Numbered from the stretch's first letter, positions 7,436-17,362 are shown. The stretch: 64,000 bases of DNA from Deltaproteobacteria bacterium (GCA_013151835.1 JAADHK010000097.1:1-64000); one strand, 5' to 3'. A program made the numbers and translations. The notes: generated from the sequence alone by a model not told the origin.

Positions 7436-9307
7436 TTAAAACGGTTTTTTAGACTCAAGTTCCGAAAGACGCAGGTCAAACTGTTTGTTTTCGCCGTCAA
7501 TGTCTTCAGTGAGTGCTTCAAGCCGGTCAAATGCCGTCTCGGTCTTTTTCCCCAAATCAGCGATTGATTTTGACAAGCTGCCTATGGATTCGCCGTCACC
7601 CGCATCCACTGCAATAAGCAGTCGTCGTTCAAGGTCTTTTATCTGCTTTTCCCATTGATCAATATTGTCTTCAACTGCAATTACTTCAATCTCCATGGGC
7701 TTTATAACACGGCTCCGCTCCGCAATCACGGCGGAGCGCATTTTCCGGAAATCTTTTCGGTTTAACGTCTCTTTGTGCCCGATTTCGATCGTGCCGGGGT
7801 TTTCTTTGGATGCAATCCCGGGGGAATCTCCCCAACCCTCTTTTTCAAGGAATCGGTCATAAGTTCCTTCAAAGACATGCATGCCGTTTTCTTCAAAAAC
7901 GATAAGTCTTTTTGCAATGGCGTGAAGAAACATCTCGTTGTGGGTAACCATTACGACCGCACCGGGAAAGGCGTCGATGGCCGCAAGAAGGGCGTCGCAC
8001 GATTCCATGTCAAAATGGTTTGTGGGCTCGTCTAAAAACAAGAAATTAAGGGGCGTTGCCAGCAGCTTTCCCAGCATGACCCTGCATCTTTCACCGCCCG
8101 AGAGTACGCCGATTTTTTTTTCGGCGTTATCCGAGGAAAACAGCATGGCCCCGCAGATATTACGAGCCGCCCTGCGGTCCAGGCCGGGGCATGTATATAA
8201 AATCTCATCTTCTATGGTGCGTTCATCCGACATGAGGGCGGTATGGGTCTGTTCGAATACGCCCGTGGCTGCTGCCGGATGGGTTGCAATGCTGCCGGAA
8301 TCAGGATTTATGTCACCTGCAAGAAGCCGCAGCAACGTAGTTTTTCCGGCGCCGTTTCTGCCCACGATACAGATCCGGTCGCCGGGCGTGATCGAAATGC
8401 TTAAATTTTGAACCAGGGGCTTTTCCGGAATATATCCAAAGGAAATTGAATCAGCGTGCAGCATGTATTTCCCGGGAAACGGTTTGTGGATAAACGAGAA
8501 ATCAAGGTCCGTAAATTGTTCCAGCTTCTCTTTTTTTCCCATTTTTGCCAGGGTCTTGATCCTGGACTGCACCATGTTCGCAAGCCTTGCCTTGGCCCTG
8601 AACTGACGGATGAATTTTTCCATCTCTTTTTGTTTTTTTTCATCGTTGATCCGGGTCTTTTCATAAACACTCTCATCCTGGGCAATTAAAGAGTAATATT
8701 TTTCCGTATCGCCGGAAAATTTGCGGGTTTTTTTTCTGTGGATCCCAACGATATGGGTACATACGGTATCCATGAAAGACCTGTCGTGGGTTATGAAAAA
8801 AAGTTCTCCGGGCCAGGATTTTAAAAAGGTTTTAATCCAGCGGATGGCGGTGATATCAAGGTAGTTGGTGGGTTCGTCCAGCAAAAGGAGATCTGGTTCT
8901 GAAACAAGCACCTTGGCAAGGCTCAGTCGAACCTGAAACCCGCCTGAAAATTGCCTTGGCGGTTTTTGCATGTCAATGTCTGAAAAACCAAGGCCGGTGA
9001 GTATTTTTTCCGCCTTCCATTTAAGGCTTTCGATATTGTCACCAAGGCCCCGCATCCCTTCTTCAAGAACGGTTTTTTTGCAAAAATCAATCTGCTGGGT
9101 TACATATCCGAGCCTGTAATGCTTTGGTCGAATAATCCTTCCTGCGTCAGGAGTTTCAAGACCGGCGATTATCCTGAAAAGGGTGGTTTTTCCATGGCCG
9201 TTTCTCCCAACCAGTCCCACACGCTCTTTTGAATTAATCTTAAAGCCTATATTGTCGAAAAGAATATTTGAGCCGAATGATTTTGTGAGGTTTTCGATGG
9301 CTATCAT
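7436..9307 (-). CDS. ABC-F family ATPase
   Basis: This 623-aa protein has two ABC ATPase domains in one chain and no membrane segment, which is typical of ABC-F proteins that act on the ribosome (Uup/YheS/EttA type). Domain 1 has Walker A GRNGHGKTT and DEPTNYLD; domain 2 has GRNGAGKTT, LSGGERCR and DEPTNHFD. The charged linker near residues 215-270 is the usual ribosome-facing element. The C-terminal 90 residues form a charged coiled coil, as in Uup. It starts 10 bases behind the stop of the regulator gene and has no clear Shine-Dalgarno, so it is probably translationally coupled. The exact subfamily cannot be settled by eye. Confidence 0.92.
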   Translation of the reverse strand: MIAIENLTKSFGSNILFDNIGFKINSKERVGLVGRNGHGKTTLFRIIAGLETPDAGRIIRPKHYRLGYVTQQIDFCKKTVLEEGMRGLGDNIESLKWKAEKILTGLGFSDIDMQKPPRQFSGGFQVRLSLAKVLVSEPDLLLLDEPTNYLDITAIRWIKTFLKSWPGELFFITHDRSFMDTVCTHIVGIHRKKTRKFSGDTEKYYSLIAQDESVYEKTRINDEKKQKEMEKFIRQFRAKARLANMVQSRIKTLAKMGKKEKLEQFTDLDFSFIHKPFPGKYMLHADSISFGYIPEKPLVQNLSISITPGDRICIVGRNGAGKTTLLRLLAGDINPDSGSIATHPAAATGVFEQTHTALMSDERTIEDEILYTCPGLDRRAARNICGAMLFSSDNAEKKIGVLSGGERCRVMLGKLLATPLNFLFLDEPTNHFDMESCDALLAAIDAFPGAVVMVTHNEMFLHAIAKRLIVFEENGMHVFEGTYDRFLEKEGWGDSPGIASKENPGTIEIGHKETLNRKDFRKMRSAVIAERSRVIKPMEIEVIAVEDNIDQWEKQIKDLERRLLIAVDAGDGESIGSLSKSIADLGKKTETAFDRLEALTEDIDGENKQFDLRLSELESKKPF

Positions 9308-9317
9308 GAGGTCGGGT

Positions 9318-10724
9318 TTATTTGTCGCCGGACTGGTCTATGCCGAGCTTGCTGCACCGGTACCGGATTGATCGGAGATTTATTCCCAGGAGTTCGGCTG
9401 CATGCGTTTTACTGCCGCCGGCAGATGCCAAGGCCTTTTCAATGTATGCCCGTTCGATTTCATCCATGATGTCATCGAGCATCACGCCGCCGGAAACATC
9501 TTCGAGATCATACCGATCGTTTTTCATTCCCTCGATCCAGCGCCGTTTATGGATGGATAAAGAGAGGCTTTCCGGGAGGATTATGTTTGTGGTGGAAAGG
9601 GCCACGCTTCTTTCAATCAGGTTTTCAAGCTCACGGATATTGCCCGGGAAATCATAGCGCTGGAGAAGATCGACTGCATAGGATGAAATTTTGGATATTT
9701 CCCGGCCGGTTATCCGGGAATGTTTTTCCAGAAAATGCTGGGCTAAAAGCCGTATATCGGTTTTCCTCTCCCGCAGGGGAGGGACCCGGATTTCAACGAC
9801 GTTTAATCGGTAGTAAAGATCTTCACGAAAACGGCCTTCAATGACCTCGTCCACGAGAGTTTTGTTTGTGGCGGAAATGATCCTGATATCCACCTGTTTC
9901 TCAATATTGTCCCCAACCGGCTTAAAGGAACGCTCCTGGACCACGCGAAGAAGTTTAACCTGCATCTGGAGATCAAGTTCCCCTATTTCATCTAAAAAAA
10001 TCGTTCCGGTATGCGCGGCTTCAAAGAGCCCTTTTTTATCGTGGGAAGCCCCGGTAAAAGCACCTTTTTTGTAGCCGAAAAATTCGGATTCAACCAGCGA
10101 TTCAGGGATGCTGCCACAGTTTACGACCACAAACGGTCGCTCATTGCGTGGGCTTTTATTGTGAATCGCCTTGGCGATAAGCTCTTTTCCGGTGCCTGAT
10201 TCGCCGGTTACAAGGACGTTGGTGTTGGTGGGCGCAATCTGGTCGATAAGTTTGTATATTTTTTGCATTCCCAGGGAGTTCCCCACCAGTATGCCGTAAT
10301 GGATGTGCTGCTTTATTTCATCATTAATCCGTTTTTTTACATCTCCGTCCGAGCTGATTTCAAGGGCCTTTGCAATGGTCTGCTTCAGTTCCTCGTTGTC
10401 AAAGGGCTTGGGCAGATAGTCGTATGCTCCGCAGTTCATGGCTTCAACCGCGTTTTCAGCCGATGCGTAGGCGGAAATCATGATGAAGACGGTCTCCGGC
10501 CGACGTGTCTTAGCACTTTTAAGCACGTCGATTCCGGTCATGTCACCCAGGCGGATGTCACATAAGATAAGATTAAAGGATGTTTTCCCGATCATGGAAA
10601 CAGCCTTTTTTCCGTTTTCAGCTGTAAGGACTTCGTAGCCTTCAGCCGTAAGCATGATTTCAAGCAATTCGCGCATGCTCAGTTCGTCATCCACGACCAG
10701 AATTTTTGCTTTTATTTCAGACAT
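9318..10724 (-). CDS. NtrC/PilR-type sigma-54 response regulator
   Basis: This 468-aa protein consists of a receiver (residues 6-120, with VVDDE and the phosphorylatable Asp in LILCDIRLGD near 55), a sigma-54 AAA+ domain (about 150-380, with GESGTGKE and GAFTGA), and a Fis-type HTH (about 425-465). The receiver most resembles PilR. No cognate histidine kinase lies next to it; it sits at the end of a lepB-pyrB-pyrC run. The only pilus-linked gene in the window is the prepilin peptidase 27 kb away. I therefore leave the symbol empty. Confidence 0.9.
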   Translation of the reverse strand: MSEIKAKILVVDDELSMRELLEIMLTAEGYEVLTAENGKKAVSMIGKTSFNLILCDIRLGDMTGIDVLKSAKTRRPETVFIMISAYASAENAVEAMNCGAYDYLPKPFDNEELKQTIAKALEISSDGDVKKRINDEIKQHIHYGILVGNSLGMQKIYKLIDQIAPTNTNVLVTGESGTGKELIAKAIHNKSPRNERPFVVVNCGSIPESLVESEFFGYKKGAFTGASHDKKGLFEAAHTGTIFLDEIGELDLQMQVKLLRVVQERSFKPVGDNIEKQVDIRIISATNKTLVDEVIEGRFREDLYYRLNVVEIRVPPLRERKTDIRLLAQHFLEKHSRITGREISKISSYAVDLLQRYDFPGNIRELENLIERSVALSTTNIILPESLSLSIHKRRWIEGMKNDRYDLEDVSGGVMLDDIMDEIERAYIEKALASAGGSKTHAAELLGINLRSIRYRCSKLGIDQSGDK

Positions 10725-10795
10725 AATAATCGGTTGTCAGTTGACAGTTTCCGGTTATCGGTTATGTTCAATCAGCCCGTTTTAGCTGCCAACCG

Positions 10796-12103
10796 TTAAC
10801 CGTCAACTGTATTCATTCTTTCATAGGTGATCCGCCCACCCGAAATGGTATAAGCGGCGCGGCCTGTAAATTCCCATCCGTCAAAAGGGGAATTTTTACT
10901 TTTTGAATATCCGTTTGTGGCAATATAGGTAAATTTTTCCTCCCTGTCGATGATCGTCAGGTCGGCGGGCGCACCCGGAGTGATTTTCCGGCTGAGGCCG
11001 ATTATTTTTGCGGGATTTACCGCCATTTTTTCTATCAATGCCGTCAATGTGAGAACGCCGTCGGATACAAGGGCAAGGCCGAGGGGGAGGGCGGTTTCAA
11101 GCCCTGTGATTCCGTTTGCAGCCAAATCGAATTCGATCTGTTTTTCCATGACTGAATGGGGTGCATGATCTGTGGCGATAACGTCGATGGTACCGTCCGC
11201 AAGGCCTTTTCGCACAGCTTTCAGGTCTTGGCTGTTCCGAAGCGGCGGGTTCATTTTCGCATGGGTGTTGTAACCGAATACAGACTCATCGGTAATGGTA
11301 AAATAATGAGGTGCGGTCTCGGCGGTAACAAGAATCCCCTTTTTTTTGGCCGCACGTAATGCATCAATAGATTCCCTTGTACTCACGTGGGCAATGTGGA
11401 GGCTGCTTTTCGTAAGGGCACAAAGGGCGATATCGCGCATGACCATGATCGATTCAGCGGCATTGGGTATACCGGCAAGACCCATTTTCGTGGAAACCGG
11501 GCCTTCGTTCATGACGCCGCAGGAAAGTGACGCCTCCTCGCAGTGCGAAATGACCGGAAGCCCTATGCCCCTTGCATATTCCAAAGCCCTGCGCATGACC
11601 TGGGAGTCTGCAACCGGATGGCCGTCATCGGATACGGCAATTGCCCCGGCTTCTTTCATATCCCCATATTCGGCAAGTAGTTTTCCCTTAAGGCCCATGG
11701 TCATGGCGCCCACGGGATATACTGCGGCATGCCCGCATTTGCAGGCTTTTTCAGCAATAAACCGGGTTACCTGAGCGCAATCGTTAGCAGGCTGGGTATT
11801 GGGCATGCAGCATACTGCGGTGAACCCGCCGGCAGCCGCCGCCATGGTCCCGGTCTCAATGGTCTCCTTGTATTCCTGGCCGGGTTCGCGCAGATGAACA
11901 TGCATATCAATAAGACCGGGAACGACCAGCAGGTTGCGGGCATTGATTACCCTGTCCTGATTATATTCGGCGGCTTTGGGTGAATTGTTCTTTTCGCCTT
12001 CAGGGATAAGTTCCGCAATTTGGCCGTTTTCGATGAGGATATCCGCGACACCTTCAAATCGGCCCGGATCGATCACCCGGCCGTTCTTAATCCATATCCG
12101 CAT
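10796..12103 (-). CDS. pyrC: Dihydroorotase
   Basis: This 435-aa enzyme closes carbamoyl-aspartate to dihydroorotate in pyrimidine synthesis. All metal-site signatures of class I dihydroorotases are visible: HVHLREPG with the HxH pair, HCEEASL, HIAHVSTR, and the catalytic ATDHAPH. It should be active and not a pyrB-bound pseudo-dihydroorotase. I place the start at the ATG of MRIWIKNGR, which overlaps the end of pyrB by 17 bases; a longer frame exists but would lie deep inside pyrB. The gene is coupled to pyrB. Confidence 0.95.
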   Translation of the reverse strand: MRIWIKNGRVIDPGRFEGVADILIENGQIAELIPEGEKNNSPKAAEYNQDRVINARNLLVVPGLIDMHVHLREPGQEYKETIETGTMAAAAGGFTAVCCMPNTQPANDCAQVTRFIAEKACKCGHAAVYPVGAMTMGLKGKLLAEYGDMKEAGAIAVSDDGHPVADSQVMRRALEYARGIGLPVISHCEEASLSCGVMNEGPVSTKMGLAGIPNAAESIMVMRDIALCALTKSSLHIAHVSTRESIDALRAAKKKGILVTAETAPHYFTITDESVFGYNTHAKMNPPLRNSQDLKAVRKGLADGTIDVIATDHAPHSVMEKQIEFDLAANGITGLETALPLGLALVSDGVLTLTALIEKMAVNPAKIIGLSRKITPGAPADLTIIDREEKFTYIATNGYSKSKNSPFDGWEFTGRAAYTISGGRITYERMNTVDG

Positions 12104-13028
12104 TATGCCGTCCTCCGGAAAGTAGATAAAAAAGGGCCATCCGGACGGCGACCCCGTTTGTAACCTGATCGAGGATAACCGTTTGCGGCCCGTCCGCAAC
12201 CTCGGGTGCTATTTCAACCCCCCTGTTCATGGGACCCGGATGCATGATCACCGCATCCGGCCTGAGAAGCCGAAGTCGCTTTGCGGTCAATCCGTACAGG
12301 GCCGCATATTCCCTTTCGGAAGGGAATAGCATGTCTTTTTGTCGTTCCTTTTGGATGCGCAGCATCATGACCACATCGGCGTTTGAAACAGCCTCGTCCA
12401 TATTCGGCGCAACTAAGGCCCCAAGGGTTTCGATTCCAACCGGAATCATGGTCGGCGGGCCACAGACCGTAACAACAGCCCCCATTTTGGTGAAGCCGGC
12501 AATGTCGGAGCGGGCCACGCGGCTGTGACTAATGTCTCCTATGATCGAAATATTTACATCCCTGATGCGCCCGAATTTACGTTTTACAGTCAGCATATCG
12601 AGCAAAGCCTGGGTGGGATGGGCGTGCATCCCGTCACCCGCGTTAATCACGCAAGCCTTGAGATTCCGGGCAAGAAAATGCGGTGCGCCTGCGGAAGAAT
12701 GCCTGACAACGATGATATCAGGGTTCATGGCCTCGAGATTTTTTGCCGTGTCCATGAGCGTTTCACCCTTGACGATGCTGCTTGAGGATGCGGATATGGA
12801 GACGCAGTCGGCCGAAAGGCGCTTTGCGGCGATGTCAAATGATATACGTGTGCGGGTGCTCGGTTCCACGAAAAAGAGGACAATTGTTTTTCCTCGCAGG
12901 GCAGGGACCTTTTTTACCGGTCTTTCGGAGATTTCATACATCCCGACGGCAGTTTCGAGAATCAGTTCGATCTCGTTTGCGCGCAGGGATTCAATGTCTA
13001 AAATATCCTTTTTTGTCCAGGCCATCAT
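12087..13028 (-). CDS. pyrB: Aspartate carbamoyltransferase, catalytic subunit
   Basis: This 313-aa enzyme condenses carbamoyl phosphate with aspartate. It shows the carbamoyl-phosphate site EPSTRTR (55-61), the HPTQALLD motif, and MHPGPMNRG near the C-terminus. Length is typical. No pyrI regulatory subunit is present. The start follows GGAGA; two ATG codons in a row are possible starts. It lies 12 bases behind lepB and overlaps pyrC by 17 bases. Confidence 0.96.
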   Translation of the reverse strand: MMAWTKKDILDIESLRANEIELILETAVGMYEISERPVKKVPALRGKTIVLFFVEPSTRTRISFDIAAKRLSADCVSISASSSSIVKGETLMDTAKNLEAMNPDIIVVRHSSAGAPHFLARNLKACVINAGDGMHAHPTQALLDMLTVKRKFGRIRDVNISIIGDISHSRVARSDIAGFTKMGAVVTVCGPPTMIPVGIETLGALVAPNMDEAVSNADVVMMLRIQKERQKDMLFPSEREYAALYGLTAKRLRLLRPDAVIMHPGPMNRGVEIAPEVADGPQTVILDQVTNGVAVRMALFYLLSGGRHNADMD

Positions 13029-13040
13029 TGTCTCTCCACT

Positions 13041-13712
13041 TTAATGAAGCAGCATGCCGGTCCGTCTCCATCTGACCCCGAAATCCTCGCTGTTCCAGGA
13101 CCAGTATATGATAAAAGCCTTTCCCAGAATAACGCTTTTGTCCACAAAGCCCCAGAACCTGCTGTCATAGCTGTTGTCGCGGTTATCGCCCATGACAAAG
13201 TATTGGCCTTCGGGAACGGTTATTGGGCCGTAATTGTCCCTACGGCTCAGTCCCGCAGGTAGAAATGAGGGATCTGAATGAACCCCGGGATCAGGAGAAA
13301 GGAGTTTGTTATTAATATATATTTTCTTGTTTTTGACACGGATTGTATCACCGGGAAGCCCGATTACCCTTTTTATAAAGTCCATGTCGGGGTTCACCGG
13401 ATATGGAAATACGATAATGTCTTTACGTTTGGGTTCGGATATCGGGATAATAGTTTTGTGGATAAAGGGTAATTTTATTCCATAAATAAATTTGTTGACC
13501 AGGAGATGGTCCCCGATTTGAAGCGTTGGTTTCATGGACCCGGATGGAATTTTAAATGCCTGAACCACGAATGTTCGTATGAAAAGGGCCAGCACTATGG
13601 CGATGAGGATGGCTTCGATGTTTTCGCGAAGCTTGCTTTTACCGGTTATCTCCGGATTTGCGGGCAGGGCGTCTGAATGCCCTTTTTTCAATGCCAATTG
13701 TTTAGCTCCCAT
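13041..13712 (-). CDS. lepB: Signal peptidase I
   Basis: This 223-aa membrane protease cleaves signal peptides at the outer face of the inner membrane. One anchor segment (about residues 32-52) precedes the box PSGSM, where Ser59 is the nucleophile. The general base is Lys114 in FIKRVIGLPGD. Box E, MGDNRDNSYDSRFWG, follows. Length and order of boxes are typical. It lies 18 bases behind the M23 peptidase gene. GGA stands eight bases before the ATG. Confidence 0.95.
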   Translation of the reverse strand: MGAKQLALKKGHSDALPANPEITGKSKLRENIEAILIAIVLALFIRTFVVQAFKIPSGSMKPTLQIGDHLLVNKFIYGIKLPFIHKTIIPISEPKRKDIIVFPYPVNPDMDFIKRVIGLPGDTIRVKNKKIYINNKLLSPDPGVHSDPSFLPAGLSRRDNYGPITVPEGQYFVMGDNRDNSYDSRFWGFVDKSVILGKAFIIYWSWNSEDFGVRWRRTGMLLH

Positions 13713-13730
13713 GGATTTTCCGTGTTATTG

Positions 13731-15152
13731 TTATTCGGTTTTGTTGACGGGCTGCTTTGATTCCGCGTTGAGGCGGTCTTTTACGGCCGAGAGTTTAATG
13801 AGTACATTGTTTTTGATCCATCCCGCATCCCACCATTCCACAGGATTTACGAATTTATGATCAATGAACATTCCAAAATGAAGGTGGTCTCCGCCGGCAA
13901 GGCCGGTTGAGTCGGTATGAGCAATGATATCGCCTTGTTGTACCATGTCGCCCTCTTTCACAAGCGCACTGCTCAGGTGTGCGTAAATGGAAAACAGGCC
14001 GAACCCGTGATCTATGCAGACAAGGTTGCCGTAAATACCCATGGGACCGACAAATGCGACCCGGCCGGTGTTGGCTGCGGGCACGGGTGCGTTGTGAACG
14101 GAAGCCAGGTCGATTCCGAGATGGACGGCGTGGTCAATGATCTTACCCTTGTATGTATAGCTCCTGTGATCGGCGAAATTGGCCCGTCTAGCGGAATTGG
14201 GCAGTCTTTTAAATGCGCCTGACCAGTGCATTGCAGGATCAGTATGTTTGCCGATCGCGAGTATTGCCTCGTTGTTTTTCTTCCTGAGTTCCTTGTTGAC
14301 ATAAAGGAATTGATCGATAAGGGCAGCCTTGTTATCGAGTCCGGGTATGCCGTAGAATCTCGGGAGGATGCGGGATAAAAAGGAATCACTTATCTTCAGC
14401 GCCTCTTTTTTGAAGCGCCTGAGGTTTATGTGGTGATAAAATCCGCTTCTGGAAATGTTGCCTGCCGGGTCTTTGGCCTCAATATAGAACCGGGTGTCGG
14501 CGCCCTGGTTGTATCCGAGCGCAAAAAAAGCCAGGCAAATGTTTGGGTCCTTGAAATATCCCTCATGCCCGGGGAAAAAATCATTGCCCACATAGACTCC
14601 ATGCTCGGGGCATTGTTCCGAAAGACGGTAAATTACGAGCCCCGACCCGCCCTGACTCATATTGTGCTGCCGGCTTAAAACCTGGATTGCAGGTGGCTGT
14701 GTATCGATGAAGATATTTTTTTCAGCCTTTGATTCATTGCCTTTAAATCCGTTTTTCCACGAATTGTCCGAAGCCTTGATGAAAAGCCTTGCCTTGCCAT
14801 CGCTAAGTCCCATTTTTTTGGGGTCAAGGAGGATTGAAAAAGGATATGCATGTATTTTTCTGCCTGTCTCGACTGAATCTTTATGGAGATCTGTTTGTTT
14901 TAATACAATATTGCGCCCGTTATTCACAATAGTTATGGATATTTTGTCAAGCCCGGTTTTTTCGTCCGTGATCCGCCCCGAGATTTCCGTTGCGGTACGA
15001 ATATACGGGCTTTTTAAGTCAATCGTTATTCTGGGGGGTTCGCCTTCATAGCGGGTTGTAAAAAACCAGCCGCAACTGATAACAAGTGCGCCGGCAATTA
15101 TAGTCAAAAGGCTGATTTTCAGCTTTTTTCCCTGCTTCTTCTGTTTAAACAT
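13731..15152 (-). CDS. M23-family metallopeptidase with N-terminal membrane anchor
   Basis: This 473-aa protein has a basic N-terminus and one membrane segment (about residues 13-32). The C-terminal 120 residues form a LytM/M23 domain with zinc motif HLGID and the catalytic HLHFG. The 300 residues between them are beta-rich, with Ig-like features (TATEISGRI and similar). The protein should sit on the periplasmic side of the inner membrane and cut peptidoglycan cross-links, or act as a divisome/elongasome regulator. It is the first gene of the minus-strand run, divergent from kdsA. Confidence 0.87.
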   Translation of the reverse strand: MFKQKKQGKKLKISLLTIIAGALVISCGWFFTTRYEGEPPRITIDLKSPYIRTATEISGRITDEKTGLDKISITIVNNGRNIVLKQTDLHKDSVETGRKIHAYPFSILLDPKKMGLSDGKARLFIKASDNSWKNGFKGNESKAEKNIFIDTQPPAIQVLSRQHNMSQGGSGLVIYRLSEQCPEHGVYVGNDFFPGHEGYFKDPNICLAFFALGYNQGADTRFYIEAKDPAGNISRSGFYHHINLRRFKKEALKISDSFLSRILPRFYGIPGLDNKAALIDQFLYVNKELRKKNNEAILAIGKHTDPAMHWSGAFKRLPNSARRANFADHRSYTYKGKIIDHAVHLGIDLASVHNAPVPAANTGRVAFVGPMGIYGNLVCIDHGFGLFSIYAHLSSALVKEGDMVQQGDIIAHTDSTGLAGGDHLHFGMFIDHKFVNPVEWWDAGWIKNNVLIKLSAVKDRLNAESKQPVNKTE

Positions 15153-15284
15153 GAAAATTTTTACATCCTCATTGTAATTTTGTGGTATTGTGCTGTTTTA
15201 GAAATGAGTTGGATGGCGCACTCCCCATTAACTCGAAACACATATCAGCTCCTGCCCTTTCAGGCAAGTCATTATTTCCGTGCC

Positions 15285-15313
15285 TTGACATTTAGGTCCC
15301 CGCAGGTTAATTT
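15285..15313 (+). promoter_or_regulatory. Candidate sigma-70 promoter of the kdsA operon
   Basis: A perfect -35 box TTGACA at 15285-15290 is followed after 17 bases by a weak -10 box TAATTT. The site lies 67 bases before the kdsA start in the divergent spacer of 227 bases. The -10 box is poor, so this is only a candidate. Confidence 0.35.
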
Positions 15314-15379
15314 CCAATTAAGGACTGCGGTTTTTAGCGGATAAATTCAGACATTGCCCAAACACTATCTGGAGAACAC

Positions 15380-16225
15380 ATGGCTCACAATGTAAAAATA
15401 TGCAAAAACGTCTCAATAGGGGGCGGCCACTTTGCCCTGATTGCAGGCCCGTGCGTGATCGAGAGCGAATCCGTTACATTTTCAATCGCATCCGCCTTAA
15501 AGGAAATGACCGACGATCTCGGTATCCCTTTTGTGTTCAAGGCGTCCTTTGACAAGGCAAACCGCACATCAATCACCTCTTACCGGGGCCCCGGCATTGA
15601 AGTCGGACTGGATATACTCTCGGACATCAGGTCCCGGTTGTCGGTCCCGGTTATTTCTGATTTGCATTCCCTGGACCAGGTCAAACCTGCGGCCCGGGTG
15701 CTTGATATCCTCCAGATACCCGCATTTTTATGCAGGCAGACCGACCTTCTGGTTGCCGCAGCCCGGACCGGCAAGCCCCTTAATATCAAAAAGGGGCAGT
15801 TTCTCGCCCCCTGGGACATGAAGCACGTGGTCGCCAAGGTCCGGTCGGCCGGAAATGATCAAATAATGCTTACCGAACGGGGCGCGATGTTCGGGTACAA
15901 TAACCTGGTAACCGATTTCAGGAGCATAAAGATCATGAAGGATCTCGATTGTCCCGTGATTTTTGATGCGACACACTCGGTTCAGCTCCCCGGCGGTGCG
16001 GGTGGGGCCTCCGGCGGGCAGCGCGAGTTCGCTCCCGTCCTGGCCCGGGCGGCCATAGCCGTCGGGGCTGATGCAATATTTATGGAAGTGCATCCGGATC
16101 CTGACAATGCCCTGTCTGACGGTCCCAATTCCATTAAATTAGATGACATGTCTGGTATTTTGAAGGATCTGGTCCGCATTGCAAAGGCATGCGGAAACTT
16201 TCGTGCAAAAGAGGTCTGCACCTAA
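15380..16225 (+). CDS. kdsA: 3-deoxy-8-phosphooctulonate synthase
   Basis: This 281-aa enzyme condenses phosphoenolpyruvate with arabinose 5-phosphate to give KDO 8-phosphate for the LPS inner core. Signatures are IAGPCVIES, FKASFDKANRTS, NIKKGQFLAPWDM and FDATHSVQ, all typical of KdsA. GGAG stands eight bases before the ATG. It opens an operon for LPS building and export. Its stop codon overlaps the kdsC start (TAATG). Confidence 0.97.
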   Translation: MAHNVKICKNVSIGGGHFALIAGPCVIESESVTFSIASALKEMTDDLGIPFVFKASFDKANRTSITSYRGPGIEVGLDILSDIRSRLSVPVISDLHSLDQVKPAARVLDILQIPAFLCRQTDLLVAAARTGKPLNIKKGQFLAPWDMKHVVAKVRSAGNDQIMLTERGAMFGYNNLVTDFRSIKIMKDLDCPVIFDATHSVQLPGGAGGASGGQREFAPVLARAAIAVGADAIFMEVHPDPDNALSDGPNSIKLDDMSGILKDLVRIAKACGNFRAKEVCT

Positions 16226-16743
16226 TGAATCCTATTCTTCATATGAAACGGATCAGGCTGGTTCTCCTGGATGTCGACGGTGTTCTGACAACCGGCGGGA
16301 TTGCCTATACCGGTTCGGAGCTTGAAACCAAGGTGTTTAATGTAAAAGACGGGCTTGGTATCCGTCTTCTTATGCGGGCAGGCATAGGTGTTGGCATCGT
16401 CACGGGCCGGCGGTCGGCAGCCCTTGACCGGCGGTGCTCCGAACTCGGAATTAAGCTCATGTTTGATGGTGTTTCGGACAAGGGAGCGGTTTTAGCTCAG
16501 GTACTGTCCGCAACCGGGTTGTCCGTGGATGAAGTCGCCTTCATGGGTGACGACCTTCCCGACATTCCCCTGCTGCGTAAAGTCGGCTTTGGCGTGGCCG
16601 TTGCCGACGCCGCCGAGCAGGTGAAACATGCCGCAGATATTGTTACCGAAAAAAACGGGGGATGCGGCGCTGTCCGGGAATTGTCGGAATCCATTCTCAG
16701 GGCAAAGGGTGTCTGGGATGAATTAATCGCGGTATGGGATTGA
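16225..16743 (+). CDS. kdsC: KDO-8-phosphate phosphatase (HAD family)
   Basis: This protein of about 172 aa removes the phosphate from KDO 8-phosphate. It shows the HAD nucleophile motif LLDVDGVLTTG, the TGRRS motif and MGDDLPDIPLL. It lacks a cap domain, as KdsC does. The start I prefer is the ATG at 16225, which overlaps the kdsA stop by one base; an alternative ATG at 16189 would lie inside kdsA. Confidence 0.94.
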   Translation: MNPILHMKRIRLVLLDVDGVLTTGGIAYTGSELETKVFNVKDGLGIRLLMRAGIGVGIVTGRRSAALDRRCSELGIKLMFDGVSDKGAVLAQVLSATGLSVDEVAFMGDDLPDIPLLRKVGFGVAVADAAEQVKHAADIVTEKNGGCGAVRELSESILRAKGVWDELIAVWD

Positions 16744-16792
16744 TTTTTCATGATTGCTATAACATTCAGATTTTTTATGAGATCATCGCCTT

Positions 16793-17362
16793 TTGCCTGA
16801 TAACCTGATTTCAAATATCCGCATTATCCTTTCGGCCTTAATAGTCGTCATTGCCGGGGTTGTGATTTTTCTCTTTCTCCAGTACAGGTTTGCAGGAAAT
16901 CCGGCGAAAAAAACCCCGCCCCCCACGGACAGCCATGCCATTCTTACTCTGGAAGGGTTTCACCATGTCGCCACCCGGGATGGTAAAACCGAATGGACGC
17001 TTGACGCGAAGTCCGCTAAACTGTATTCCGATGTTGCGGTTTTAACAGGCATGTCGGGCCGGTTTTATGCAGGAAAGAACAAGGACGCTGTTTTTACGGG
17101 AAAAACCGGGCGAGTTAATTTAAAATCCCTTGACTTCAATGTGTACGGGGAGGTTCGCGTCGTATATGAAGGGCTTGTTTTGCGGACCCGCGACTTGCTT
17201 TATCACCATGATTCACATATGATAATAATTGATTCGCCGGCAAGTGTGACGGGCCAGAAGGCAGTGATTACCGCAGATTCGGCCCGGCTTTTGCTGGAGA
17301 GCGGGAAGGTCGTTTTAAATGGACATGTTAAGGGACTTTTAAAAAATGGTTTTGGTTTATAA
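16793..17362 (+). CDS. lptC: LPS export protein LptC
   Basis: This 189-aa protein has one N-terminal membrane anchor (about residues 8-28) followed by a periplasmic beta-jellyroll of the LptC/OstA type. Typical is the ATRDGKTEWTLDAKSAKLY stretch. It should bridge the LptBFG transporter and LptA. The start seems to be TTG: I see no ATG in frame upstream that would retain the anchor. lptA begins 17 bases before its stop. lptF and lptG are not in the window. Confidence 0.87.
   Translation: MPDNLISNIRIILSALIVVIAGVVIFLFLQYRFAGNPAKKTPPPTDSHAILTLEGFHHVATRDGKTEWTLDAKSAKLYSDVAVLTGMSGRFYAGKNKDAVFTGKTGRVNLKSLDFNVYGEVRVVYEGLVLRTRDLLYHHDSHMIIIDSPASVTGQKAVITADSARLLLESGKVVLNGHVKGLLKNGFGL

Noticed and set aside
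10725-10795. Inverted repeat CAGTTGAC...GTCAACTG between pyrC and the PilR-like gene
   Set aside because: Eight-base arms far apart without a T-run or further copies in the window; too weak to call a terminator or operator.
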